This document shows, piece by piece, positions 19,612 through 28,377 of a DNA stretch of 40,615 nucleotides (its first letter is position 1; every line of letters begins with the position of its first letter). The stretch spans positions 1 through 40,615 of the forward strand of contig PLOU01000081.1 in NCBI GenBank assembly GCA_003142235.1. Direction: 5' to 3'. The DNA is from Granulicella sp. (lineage in GTDB: Bacteria; Acidobacteriota; Terriglobia; Terriglobales; Acidobacteriaceae). A program made the position numbers and the translations under genes. The notes beneath the pieces are model-generated. The model saw only the letters and a program-made list of their open reading frames with translations, did not search any database and was not told the DNA's origin.

Positions 19612-20727
19612 CTACGGCTTGATCACGATCTTCATCGAGCTGGCCTGCGGGTGCGACGCCAGGTCGATCGCCTCCGCCGCATCCTCCAGCGGAAAACGGT
19701 GCGAGATCAGCCGCGTCAAATCGAAGCTCCCGTCGCGATAGCCCTCGAAGACGAGCTGCGCCACCGCGTCATTGATCTCGACCGACGACGAGTAGGAACC
19801 CATCAGCGTCTTCTCGTCCATGCACACCGCCGCCGGATCGAACGGCGCCTCGCCGTGCTGCGTCGAGGCAAACAGCATCACGCGCCCGCCCGGCCGAATC
19901 GCGTCCATCGCCGTGCGGATCAGCGCGTCCGCTCCCACCGCGACCAGAGCCACATCCGCGCCGCGCCCCTCCGTCGCCTCCTTCGCGGCGGCCACTACAT
20001 CGCCCCGCGCATCCAGTGGCCGGTCCAGGCCAAACCCCGCTGCAATCGCGTACCGCTCCGCATACAGATCGCTGGTCAGCACGGTCGCCCCCGTCCGCCG
20101 CGCCAGCGCCGCCAGCAGAGTCCCAATCGGCCCTTGTCCAATCACCAGCACCGTCTCATCCGCCTGCAACCCAAGCAGCCGCACCGCCTTGTAACACGTA
20201 TTCACCGGCTCGATAAACGAAGCCTGCTCGAAGGGAATGTCGTCGGGAATCCGGATGAGGCCCGCCGTCTTCCCCTCCCTGCCAACGATCCAGTCCATCA
20301 CGCGGATGTACTCCGCAAACCCGCCGCCCGCCCCCGCAAAGCCCGCCGTGCATCCCACCTTCTTGTAGGTCTCGCACTGCGCAAAGGTCTGCTTGCGACA
20401 GTAATAGCACCGCCCGCAGGGGATGTGGTGATACGCCATCACGCGGTCGCCAATCGCGAAGTGCGAGACGCCCTCTCCTACCATCGCAATCGTACCGGCC
20501 ATCTCGTGGCCGAAGATTCTCGGCGCCGAATGCGACCCCGAATGGATCTTCTTCAGGTCCGTCCCGCAGATGCCGCAGGTGTCGATGCGCACCAGCACCT
20601 CGCCGCGCCCAATCCCCCCATTCGCATTCAGCGGCACTGGCACCGTCTCCACGCGCACGTCGTTCACCCCGCGATACACCGCCGCGCGCATCGTCGCCGA
20701 AATTCTATTATTGGCTTCGCTCATCAA
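19612..20727 (-). CDS. Zinc-dependent MDR alcohol/polyol dehydrogenase (sorbitol-dehydrogenase-like)
   Basis: CGICGTD, GHE, structural Zn CGRCYYCRKQTFAQC, Rossmann motif VIGQGPIGTL; ATGA overlap with hpnG stop. Confidence 0.92.
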   Translation of the reverse strand: MMSEANNRISATMRAAVYRGVNDVRVETVPVPLNANGGIGRGEVLVRIDTCGICGTDLKKIHSGSHSAPRIFGHEMAGTIAMVGEGVSHFAIGDRVMAYHHIPCGRCYYCRKQTFAQCETYKKVGCTAGFAGAGGGFAEYIRVMDWIVGREGKTAGLIRIPDDIPFEQASFIEPVNTCYKAVRLLGLQADETVLVIGQGPIGTLLAALARRTGATVLTSDLYAERYAIAAGFGLDRPLDARGDVVAAAKEATEGRGADVALVAVGADALIRTAMDAIRPGGRVMLFASTQHGEAPFDPAAVCMDEKTLMGSYSSSVEINDAVAQLVFEGYRDGSFDLTRLISHRFPLEDAAEAIDLASHPQASSMKIVIKP

Positions 20728-21455
20728 TCTGAAATAGCACCTGTCCGATTAATTTCATACACATTGCGTTGCTTGTCATGAATGAGAAAGTGAAGGATTG
20801 CAGAGGCTAAATAATTCGCCCCGCTCGCACTTGCCCTGCCCAACCGAATTAGCGCGGGCCAATAGCCGGGACGCAAAAGCACATGCCCTATCAATCTCGC
20901 CATCTCCATCTGTCCCATCGCATTGATAAACGGATTCAGATTGGGCAGCCTCGCGGTCACACCATCCGTAACGATCTTCATGCAGCAGACCGGAATTCCA
21001 CGCATCTGCGCCAGCCGCGCAATCGTCGCAGATTCCATATCCACCAGCATACCGCCGTAGGTCTCCGCCAACCGCCGCTTTTCCGCCTCATTCGCCACCT
21101 GCGCCGTCGTCACCAGCACAACCGGCTTCTCGCGCTCAGCCAGCATAAATCTCTCCCCGGTCTGCGCATTCACCACAATGTTCGGAATGAAAAACTCGCC
21201 CGGATATCCTTCATCGCGCAACGCACCAGCCCAGCCAATCGACAGCACCATATCCACTGGGCCATCCATCTCTGCCTGCGCAAAGGCTCGCGTTGCAGCC
21301 TCAGCACCCATCCCGGCGCATACGGCAATCCATCTGTCGCAACCAGCATCCTGCGTCCACTTGGAAACAAATTGCTGCCGTGTCGGCACGCGCTTCCAGC
21401 CCTTCACCAGAGGCTTCAATTCTCCAGGCAGCGCGGCAATGATGCCAATCCTCAT
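20724..21455 (-). CDS. hpnG: Hopanoid-associated nucleoside phosphorylase HpnG
   Basis: MTA/SAH-nucleosidase-like fold (IGIIAALPGELKPL, LSIGWAGAL, DMESATIARLA) in hopanoid operon; ATGA overlap with hpnA. Confidence 0.85.
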   Translation of the reverse strand: MRIGIIAALPGELKPLVKGWKRVPTRQQFVSKWTQDAGCDRWIAVCAGMGAEAATRAFAQAEMDGPVDMVLSIGWAGALRDEGYPGEFFIPNIVVNAQTGERFMLAEREKPVVLVTTAQVANEAEKRRLAETYGGMLVDMESATIARLAQMRGIPVCCMKIVTDGVTARLPNLNPFINAMGQMEMARLIGHVLLRPGYWPALIRLGRASASGANYLASAILHFLIHDKQRNVYEINRTGAISD

Positions 21456-22474
21456 CGCGCCTCACTCGGCGGCATACTCGCCAGCGCAGGCGCGTAGCCG
21501 TTGGCCAGGAACCACTCGATCGCGGCGCGCAGTGCGTTGTAGACCGGCAGCACGCGAAATCCAAGCTCGCATTCCGCCTTCGCCGACGACGCAAACATCT
21601 GCTTGCGCGACAGCCGCACCTCCTCCACCGTCGCGCGCGGCTCCTTGCCCAGCAGCCTGCCTGTAATCGTCTCGTCGAAGAACGCGAACGCCAGCGCCAC
21701 CGCGTGCGGCACCTTCATCGTCGGCGAAGGCAGCCCCGTAATCGCCGACATGCGGTCCAGAATCTGCTTCAGCGTCAGGTTCTCGCCGCCCAGAATGGTT
21801 CGCTCGCCTGGCGTCCCGCGCTCCAGCGCGACAACGTGCATGCGCGCCACCTCCGAGACATCCACCAGGTTCAGTCCCGTGTCCACATACGCGGGAAATT
21901 TGCGATTCAGGAAGTCCACCACAATCCGCCCCGTCGGCGTCGGCTTCGCGTCCCCCGCTCCAATCGGCGTCGTCGGGTTCAGAATCATCACATGCTGTCC
22001 CGCGCGCGCCGCCTTGATCGCCTCCTGCTCGGCCATGAACTTCGACCGCTTGTACGGCCCAATCATCTCGTCCAGCGAGACCGGCGTCTCCTCATCCACG
22101 ATAGAGCCATCCATCTTGAAGCCCATCGTCGCCACGCTCGACGTGTATACCACCCTGGCTACACCCTCTTCGCGCGCCAGTCGCAGCAGCTCGCGCGTGC
22201 CGTCCACGTTGGCCGCGTACATCTGCTTCGGATCGCGCACCCACAGCCGATAGTCCGCCGCCACATGCACCAGCGCATCGCACCCGGCCAGCGCCGTGCG
22301 CAGCGACTCCGGCTGCCGCAGGTCGCCGACAACAACCTCCCCGGCAATTCCCTCGATCGCCGCCAGCCGGCTGGTCTTGCGCGTCAGCAACCGCAACTCC
22401 GCCCCCGCCGCGGCGTAAGCCCGCGCCACATGACTCCCAACAAATCCCGTGGAACCCGTAAGAAATACCTTCAT
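21452..22474 (-). CDS. hpnA: Hopanoid-associated sugar epimerase HpnA
   Basis: NAD(P)-binding MKVFLTGSTGFVGSHVA, LVHVAADYRLWVRDP, SDR YKRSK motif, hopanoid context. Confidence 0.9.
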   Translation of the reverse strand: MKVFLTGSTGFVGSHVARAYAAAGAELRLLTRKTSRLAAIEGIAGEVVVGDLRQPESLRTALAGCDALVHVAADYRLWVRDPKQMYAANVDGTRELLRLAREEGVARVVYTSSVATMGFKMDGSIVDEETPVSLDEMIGPYKRSKFMAEQEAIKAARAGQHVMILNPTTPIGAGDAKPTPTGRIVVDFLNRKFPAYVDTGLNLVDVSEVARMHVVALERGTPGERTILGGENLTLKQILDRMSAITGLPSPTMKVPHAVALAFAFFDETITGRLLGKEPRATVEEVRLSRKQMFASSAKAECELGFRVLPVYNALRAAIEWFLANGYAPALASMPPSEAR

Positions 22475-22525
22475 GTCGATGAAGCCTATCTTACGTGAAT
22501 CTCTGAATGAGTCATGTTTTGAAAG

Positions 22526-22579
22526 GGCGGGACTTTAGTCCCGCCATGAGTATCGCAATTGCGTCGCGGCTTTAGCCGC
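22526..22579. repeat. Bipartite palindromic intergenic element, copy A
   Basis: GGCGGGAC-TTTA-GTCCCGCC (22526-22545) and GCGGC-TTTA-GCCGC (22566-22579). Confidence 0.85.
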
Positions 22580-22611
22580 CGAGGGGAGTCTGACGCTTGT
22601 TCAGACCTTCC

Positions 22612-23040
22612 CTAGCACAGCCTCTCCGGCTCGATCTGAATATTTTTTTCGCCGGCGGCCTTCTTCTCCCAGTACTTCTTCACCCAGGCATCGAAGGTCT
22701 TGCCCGCTGCGTTGTCGCGTCCTGTAAACGCCAGCGCGGCAATCTCCGAGTAGGCAATGCTCAACTTGGTTTTTTCATTAATCGGAATAATCCGCACATA
22801 TGACTCGGCCAGCGTCGCGCCCGTGCGCCGGTCGAATAAATAGCCCTGTACCTGCGTGCCGTCCTTGCGCGTCACCGTAATATCGCCGCGATAGTCGAAG
22901 GCCTTCTCCAGCGCCTCGCGCACCTCGTCCTCGCCGGCCAGCTCGGGCACCCAGCCCTCAAGCTGCGCGCGCTCGCGTCCCGCCGCAACCTCCATCTCGT
23001 CCGCGCTCGCCTGTGCCAACTTCGCTGCCTCCTGCGTCAT
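22612..23040 (-). CDS. Conserved-looking hypothetical protein within hopanoid operon
   Basis: 142-aa ORF (MTQEAAKLAQ...IEPERLC) starting 1 nt after the hpnH stop, same strand. Confidence 0.75.
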   Translation of the reverse strand: MTQEAAKLAQASADEMEVAAGRERAQLEGWVPELAGEDEVREALEKAFDYRGDITVTRKDGTQVQGYLFDRRTGATLAESYVRIIPINEKTKLSIAYSEIAALAFTGRDNAAGKTFDAWVKKYWEKKAAGEKNIQIEPERLC

Positions 23041-23041
23041 G

Positions 23042-24190
23042 CTACTCACGCGAAACCCCCTGCAACTCCGCAGCCTGCTCCTCCGCTGCGGCATCCGGTG
23101 CCGCGATCTGCACCAGCGGCCCGTGCTGCGCCTTCGGCCACTCATTCAGCAGCTTCCGGGCGTTCTCATCCTCATACAGCGGCGGGAAAATATATTTCAT
23201 CGCCGTCACCAGAAATCCCTTCAGCGAACTGAAGTTATAGTCCACCGCCGAAGCCTCGTGCCCGGAGTGCACCATGCAGTTGGCGCACTTCGGGTTCCCG
23301 CTCTTCGCGCCGTACTTCTCCCACTCCACCGAATCCAGCAGCTCCTGGAAGGTGTCCGCGTAGCCATCCTGTAGCAGGTAGCAAGGCTTCTGCCAGCCGA
23401 AGATCGAAAACGTCGGCATCCCCCATGGCGTGCACTCGAAGTTCTGCTTCCCCATTAAATATTCCGAAAATAATGGATGGGTATTGAATTGCCACGTCTT
23501 TTTTCGATTGGACAGGATCGCCCGAAACAGCCTGCGCGAGCGCGCCTTGCCAAGAAAATGGTTCTGGTCGGGGGCCTTGTCGTAGGTATAGCCCGGCGAC
23601 ACCATCATGCTCTCCACGCCCGCCGCCATCATCTCGTCGAAGTGCGCGCGCACGCTGTTGGGATCGGCCCCGTCGAAGAGCGTCGTGTTGGTCGTCACGC
23701 GGAACCCCGCCGCCACCGCGGCACGCACGCCCTCCATCGCAATGTCGTACCCACCTTCGCGGCACACGGAGAGGTCGTGGTGCTCGCGTTGCCCATCCAC
23801 ATGCACCGAGAACGAGAGGTACTTGCTGGGCTTGAACAGGTGCAACTTTTCTTTCAGCAGCAGCGCGTTGGTGCACAGGTAGACGTACTTCCTGCGCGCC
23901 ACCAGGCCGGCCACAATCTCCGGCATCCGCGGGTGCAGCAGCGGCTCCCCGCCGGGAATGGACACCATCGGCGTGCCGCACTCCTCCACCGCGCGGAAGC
24001 ACTCCTCCGGCGTCAGGTCGGTCTTCAGGATATGCGCTGGATACTGGATCTTTCCGCATCCGGCGCATGCCAGGTTGCAGCGAAACAGAGGCTCCAGCAT
24101 CAACACCAGCGGGTACCGCCTGCGCCCCTTGAGCTTCTGCTTCAGCACATAGGTCGCCACGGTCCACATTTGTGAGATCGGCACTGCCAT
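23042..24190 (-). CDS. hpnH: Hopanoid biosynthesis radical SAM protein HpnH (adenosylhopane synthase)
   Basis: Radical SAM LEPLFRCNLACAGCGKIQYP, GGEPLLHP; between shc and hpnA. Confidence 0.94.
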   Translation of the reverse strand: MAVPISQMWTVATYVLKQKLKGRRRYPLVLMLEPLFRCNLACAGCGKIQYPAHILKTDLTPEECFRAVEECGTPMVSIPGGEPLLHPRMPEIVAGLVARRKYVYLCTNALLLKEKLHLFKPSKYLSFSVHVDGQREHHDLSVCREGGYDIAMEGVRAAVAAGFRVTTNTTLFDGADPNSVRAHFDEMMAAGVESMMVSPGYTYDKAPDQNHFLGKARSRRLFRAILSNRKKTWQFNTHPLFSEYLMGKQNFECTPWGMPTFSIFGWQKPCYLLQDGYADTFQELLDSVEWEKYGAKSGNPKCANCMVHSGHEASAVDYNFSSLKGFLVTAMKYIFPPLYEDENARKLLNEWPKAQHGPLVQIAAPDAAAEEQAAELQGVSRE

Positions 24191-24353
24191 CCGTAGTTCT
24201 CCTTTACACATCGACGAGCGAAACGCCTGCCAATGCAACCGCTGATTGTTATCGATCTACCGCAGGGCCCACCACTCTACTTTAAGATGACATCCGCGTC
24301 GCCGCAGACTCTCGCCAGTTCCTCAACCAGCAACCAACAACCAACAACTGTTC

Positions 24354-26384
24354 CTACGCCGCCCCAACCTCCCGCTCCATCACGCGCTTGTAGGTCGTCA
24401 GCGCCAGTAGCGGGAAGTAGTCGCGATACAGGTGGTACGCCAGGTAGAAGACGCGGGGAAATCCCGTCCCGGTGTAGATTGCCTCGCCATTGCGGCCTTC
24501 GGCGGACTCGTCCCAGGTCCCGCTCGGCAACTGCTTCGACACCAGCCACCGTATCCCCTTGGCCACCGAGTCCGACCGCGTGTCGCCCGCCGCCAGCAGT
24601 CCCAGCACCGCCCATGCCGTCTGCGAGGGCGTGCTTGGCCCGATGCCGCGCTGTCCGGGATCGTCGTAGCTGTCGCAGGTCTCGCCCCACCCGCCGTCCG
24701 CGTTCTGCACCATGCGAATCCACTCCGCAGCCTGCACAATCGGCGGCTCGTGGCTCCACATCCCCATCGCCTCCAGCCCGCGCAACACCAGAAACGTCCC
24801 GTACAGATAATTGACGCCCCAGCGCCCGAACCAGCTTCCGTCGGGCTCCTGCTGCTTGAACACAAACTGCACCGCACGCTCCACCCGCTTGTCGCGCCGG
24901 GTGTAGCCGTAGCTCGCCAGCATCTCCAGAATCCGCCCCGTAATGTCGACCGTCGGCGGGTCCAGCATCGCGTTGTGATCGGCAAACGGGATGTACTGGA
25001 AGATCATCTTGGTATTGTCGCGGTCGAAGCTGGCCCATCCGCCGTTCTTGCACTGCATGGCGAAGATCCAGTCCAGCGCGCGCTGCGACACCTCATGCTG
25101 ATATCGCTCCCGCGGATTGCGCACGCAATTCAGCGCCAGCAGCACCTGCGCGGAGTCGTCCACGTCCGGGTAAAACTCATTGTTGAACTCGAAGTACCAA
25201 CCGCCCGGCGCCACATCCTTGATGCTCTCCGCCCAGTCGCCCTTGTGGCGCACCTCCTTGGAGAGCAGCCAGTCCGCCGCCTTCAGCAGCCGCGGATCGT
25301 TCTTGGCCACTCCCGCCTCGCCCAGCGCGTAGACCGCCTGCGCCGTGTCCCACACCGGAGAACTGCATGGCTGCATTCGGAAGGTAGGCGTGGGGTAGCC
25401 CGGCTCGCCGTTCGGCTTGTCGATGCCCAGCCGCTCGAACTCATCCATTGCGCGGATGAACTGCGGGTCGTCCTGGGTGTATCCCAGGCAGGCCAGCGCG
25501 ACGATCGCATTCAGCATGGCGGGATAGATCGCGCCCAGCCCGTCCGACATCTCCATGCGCTCCAGCAGCCACTTCTCCGCTCTCTTCAACGCCATCTTGC
25601 GCAGCGGCCGGATGTGGACGCGCTCCGCCCAATGGAAGATGCGGTCCGCCGCCAGAAAGATGTTGCGCCAGCCGATCAGGCGCTTGCGGTCCCACTTCAG
25701 GTGCAGGTTCGCCTTCTTGCGCCCGCCCACAAACAGTTCGCTGATCCCCTGTTCCGGCGGAATCTTCTTGAACGGCTTCTTGGCGTAGGCAACCGACAGC
25801 GGAACCAGGATCGCGCGCGACCACGACGAGATCTCGTAGATATTGAAATAGAACCAGTTGGGGAACAGGATAATCTCGGGCGGCACGGCGGGCACGGCGT
25901 TGTAGTCATACTGCCCCAGCGTGCAAAGGTAGATCTTGGTGAACGTATTGACCGCGGTCACGCCGCCATGGGCCAGAATCCACTCCCGCGCCTTCACCAG
26001 CACTGGATGGTCCGCCGGCCATCCCATCAGCTTCAGCGCCAGGTACGCCTTCACGCCCAGCGAGATGTTCGACGGCCCGTTGGGGTAGATGCTCCATCCG
26101 CCGTCCGCGTTCTGGTGGCGCAGAATCTCATTGACCGCGCGCTCCATCTTGCCGCGGTCGCCTGTCCCCAGCATGGTGTGCAGGAAGATGTAGTCCGACT
26201 CCAGCATGGAATCGGCTTCCAGTTCGCCGCACCAGTAGCCATCCGGATGCTGTAGGCCGAGCAGCCAGTCCGTGGCCCGGGCGATGCCCTCGGAGACCCG
26301 GTCCAGTCCGATGTCCATCCGTCCATAGCGCGGCCGCACAGGCATTGCGGTCACCATCTTCGGATTCCGAGGAAATGTGCTCAT
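24354..26384 (-). CDS. shc: Squalene-hopene cyclase
   Basis: DVDDSA catalytic motif, multiple QW motifs (QNADGGWG, GYWCGEL, QEPDGSWFGRWG). Confidence 0.97.
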   Translation of the reverse strand: MSTFPRNPKMVTAMPVRPRYGRMDIGLDRVSEGIARATDWLLGLQHPDGYWCGELEADSMLESDYIFLHTMLGTGDRGKMERAVNEILRHQNADGGWSIYPNGPSNISLGVKAYLALKLMGWPADHPVLVKAREWILAHGGVTAVNTFTKIYLCTLGQYDYNAVPAVPPEIILFPNWFYFNIYEISSWSRAILVPLSVAYAKKPFKKIPPEQGISELFVGGRKKANLHLKWDRKRLIGWRNIFLAADRIFHWAERVHIRPLRKMALKRAEKWLLERMEMSDGLGAIYPAMLNAIVALACLGYTQDDPQFIRAMDEFERLGIDKPNGEPGYPTPTFRMQPCSSPVWDTAQAVYALGEAGVAKNDPRLLKAADWLLSKEVRHKGDWAESIKDVAPGGWYFEFNNEFYPDVDDSAQVLLALNCVRNPRERYQHEVSQRALDWIFAMQCKNGGWASFDRDNTKMIFQYIPFADHNAMLDPPTVDITGRILEMLASYGYTRRDKRVERAVQFVFKQQEPDGSWFGRWGVNYLYGTFLVLRGLEAMGMWSHEPPIVQAAEWIRMVQNADGGWGETCDSYDDPGQRGIGPSTPSQTAWAVLGLLAAGDTRSDSVAKGIRWLVSKQLPSGTWDESAEGRNGEAIYTGTGFPRVFYLAYHLYRDYFPLLALTTYKRVMEREVGAA

Positions 26385-26495
26385 CAATGGCAAACTCTCT
26401 GAAATCTCCAGGCGCTCGATCGAACTCTGCCTGGCCTATCTGGAACGACAGCTCGCAGGCTTCTGTCGGAAGACCGGCCTGCGTAGGATTGCGTT

Positions 26496-27479
26496 CTACT
26501 GCTGGACCGGCGGGGCCGACGCAATCGCCTGCACGATCTCCGGAGGAAGTCCGAAGCGCACATTCTCAGGCATCACCTCAACCTCGTCAACCGACCCGTA
26601 CCCCATCTCCTGCAGATAATCAACCACATGCTGCACCACAACCTCGGGGGCCGAAGCGCCCGCCGTCACGGCTACCGTATTCACGCCTGCAAGCCATTCC
26701 GTCCGGATCGCGTCCGCCGAATCGATCAGGTAAGAATGCGTGCCCAGGTTCTTCGATACCTCCACCAGCCGGTTGGAGTTCGAGCTGTTCTTCGACCCCA
26801 CCACCAGAACCAGGTCCGCGCCGTGGGCCACTTTTTTGACCGCAACCTGCCGGTTCTCCGTCGCATAGCAGATGTCCTGCGCATGGGGCCCGGCAATATT
26901 CGGGAACTTCCGCTTCAACGCGTCGATCATGTATCGCGCTTCATCCAAAGATAGTGTAGTTTGAGTAAGATACGCAACCTTGTTGGGGTTCGGAACCACC
27001 AGCGCATCCACCTCCTGCACGGTCGAAACCACATGCGTCACATCCGGCGCCTCGCCCTGCGTCCCCTCCACCTCTTCGTGGTCGCGATGCCCAACCAGCA
27101 CCAGCGAATAGCCCCGCCTGGAGAACTTGATCGCCTCCTGATGCACCTTCGTCACCAGCGGGCAGGTCGCGTCGATCACCTTCAGCTTCCGCTCCAGCGC
27201 GCGCTCCCGCACCGCCGGCGATACGCCGTGCGCCGAGAAGATCACCCGCGCCCCCTCCGGCACCTCGTCCAACTCGTTGACGAAGATCGCGCCCTTCTTG
27301 GCCAGGTCGGTCACCACATAGCTGTTGTGCACGATCTCCTTGCGAACGTAGATCGGGGCGCCAAAGGTCTCCAGCGCAATCTGCACAATGTCGATGGCCC
27401 GCACCACCCCCGCGCAGAAGCCCCGCGGCTTCAAGAGAAGTACCCGCTTGGTGGCAATCGCCGCGCCGCTCTGCTCCAT
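26496..27479 (-). CDS. ispH: 4-hydroxy-3-methylbut-2-enyl diphosphate reductase
   Basis: KPRGFCAGVVRAID, IFSAHGVSP, DATCPLV, VVGSKNSSNSNRLVEV. Confidence 0.96.
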   Translation of the reverse strand: MEQSGAAIATKRVLLLKPRGFCAGVVRAIDIVQIALETFGAPIYVRKEIVHNSYVVTDLAKKGAIFVNELDEVPEGARVIFSAHGVSPAVRERALERKLKVIDATCPLVTKVHQEAIKFSRRGYSLVLVGHRDHEEVEGTQGEAPDVTHVVSTVQEVDALVVPNPNKVAYLTQTTLSLDEARYMIDALKRKFPNIAGPHAQDICYATENRQVAVKKVAHGADLVLVVGSKNSSNSNRLVEVSKNLGTHSYLIDSADAIRTEWLAGVNTVAVTAGASAPEVVVQHVVDYLQEMGYGSVDEVEVMPENVRFGLPPEIVQAIASAPPVQQ

Positions 27480-27716
27480 GCCTGGATGGTCCAGTGTGGT
27501 TGTAGTCACAGGTTCGAGTATACCGTGTCCAGACCCGCCGCAACACCTGTCAGGAGCCCCAGACATCCCTCGGCGGTCCGCTCATGGCTCAAAGCTCATC
27601 GCTCATGGCAGATACACAAATCCACCTTCAGCTTCGGTAAACGGCGCAGAGCTTCAGCCCACGAATTTCAATCCAACGAACGCCGCCCCGTCCCCCGGTC
27701 TCCGCCCGGTCCGGAT

Positions 27717-27887
27717 CTATGCCGCCGCTGCCTTCTCATCGCAGCCAGCGTGGCCGCAATGGCAGCTCAGTGTCATCATCTTCTTCGTGTCCTCGCAGTG
27801 CCGGGAACAATACTTCTTGCCTACGGGGGCCATGCAGGTACAAGCCATATGCGCGCATTTGATGGGTGTAGTGGGTGTGGTCGACAT
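27717..27887 (-). CDS. Small bacterial metallothionein-like protein (56 aa)
   Basis: Own translation: MSTTPTTPIKCAHMACTCMAPVGKKYCSRHCEDTKKMMTLSCHCGHAGCDEKAAAA*; 8 Cys in SmtA/BmtA-type arrangement; near-perfect SD TAAGGAGGT upstream; absent from the ORF track. Confidence 0.88.
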   Translation of the reverse strand: MSTTPTTPIKCAHMACTCMAPVGKKYCSRHCEDTKKMMTLSCHCGHAGCDEKAAAA

Positions 27888-28180
27888 GGAACCTCCTTAA
27901 AGTAGTCAGGCTCCGGACACTCCCGCGGGCGTACCCGAAGTGCCAGAATTGTACTGCTATCTCTCGCGATAAGATGCTATTTTTTTGCTCGGGCCATCTC
28001 TCCATTCCCGCCCGCACCGGCCCGTCCGCCGCGCCCAGCTCCTCCCCGAGGCCCTCGAATACAACTGGCAGGGCTACCCCATTGCCGGAGCAACAAAGTG
28101 ACTCAACAGCGCCGCTGTGGTGCCGCAACCAGCTCAACGGCGGCGTATCATGGGTTCTTCCTGGAACCACGGGGGCACCC

Positions 28181-28369
28181 ATGAACCTATTCAAATCCTT
28201 TACGTTGCAATGGTGGCAAGCCGGCCTCTTCAAGGTCGGCTTGCTGGCGCTGGGAATCGCAGCCGGAGCATATTGGCACGGCCTCTTCACAGGCTTCCTA
28301 CCCGCCCTCATCATCCTTGCCGTGGTCTGCCTGGCCTACATCACTGTCGTCTGGTGGAAGCAACCCTAA
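28181..28369 (+). CDS. Small membrane protein
   Basis: MNLFKSFTLQWWQAGLFKVGLLALGIAAGAYWHGLFTGFLPALIILAVVCLAYITVVWWKQP, two hydrophobic segments; internal start in ORF 27875-28369. Confidence 0.65.
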   Translation: MNLFKSFTLQWWQAGLFKVGLLALGIAAGAYWHGLFTGFLPALIILAVVCLAYITVVWWKQP

Positions 28370-28377
28370 CCAACCCT

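Noticed and set aside
19542-20781. 412-aa plus-strand ORF
   Set aside because: Antisense of the MDR dehydrogenase; no domain, His/Arg-rich.
24432-26255. 607-aa plus-strand ORF
   Set aside because: Antisense of squalene-hopene cyclase; shadow ORF.
28050-28101. Short reading RAQLLPEALEYNWQGYPIAGATK* as a gene remnant
   Set aside because: Looks protein-like but too short, with no supported start or recognisable homology by eye.
27736-28314. 192-aa minus-strand ORF over the metallothionein
   Set aside because: Its C-terminal part is the out-of-frame reading of the 56-aa metallothionein-like ORF, which has the SD and the conserved Cys pattern.
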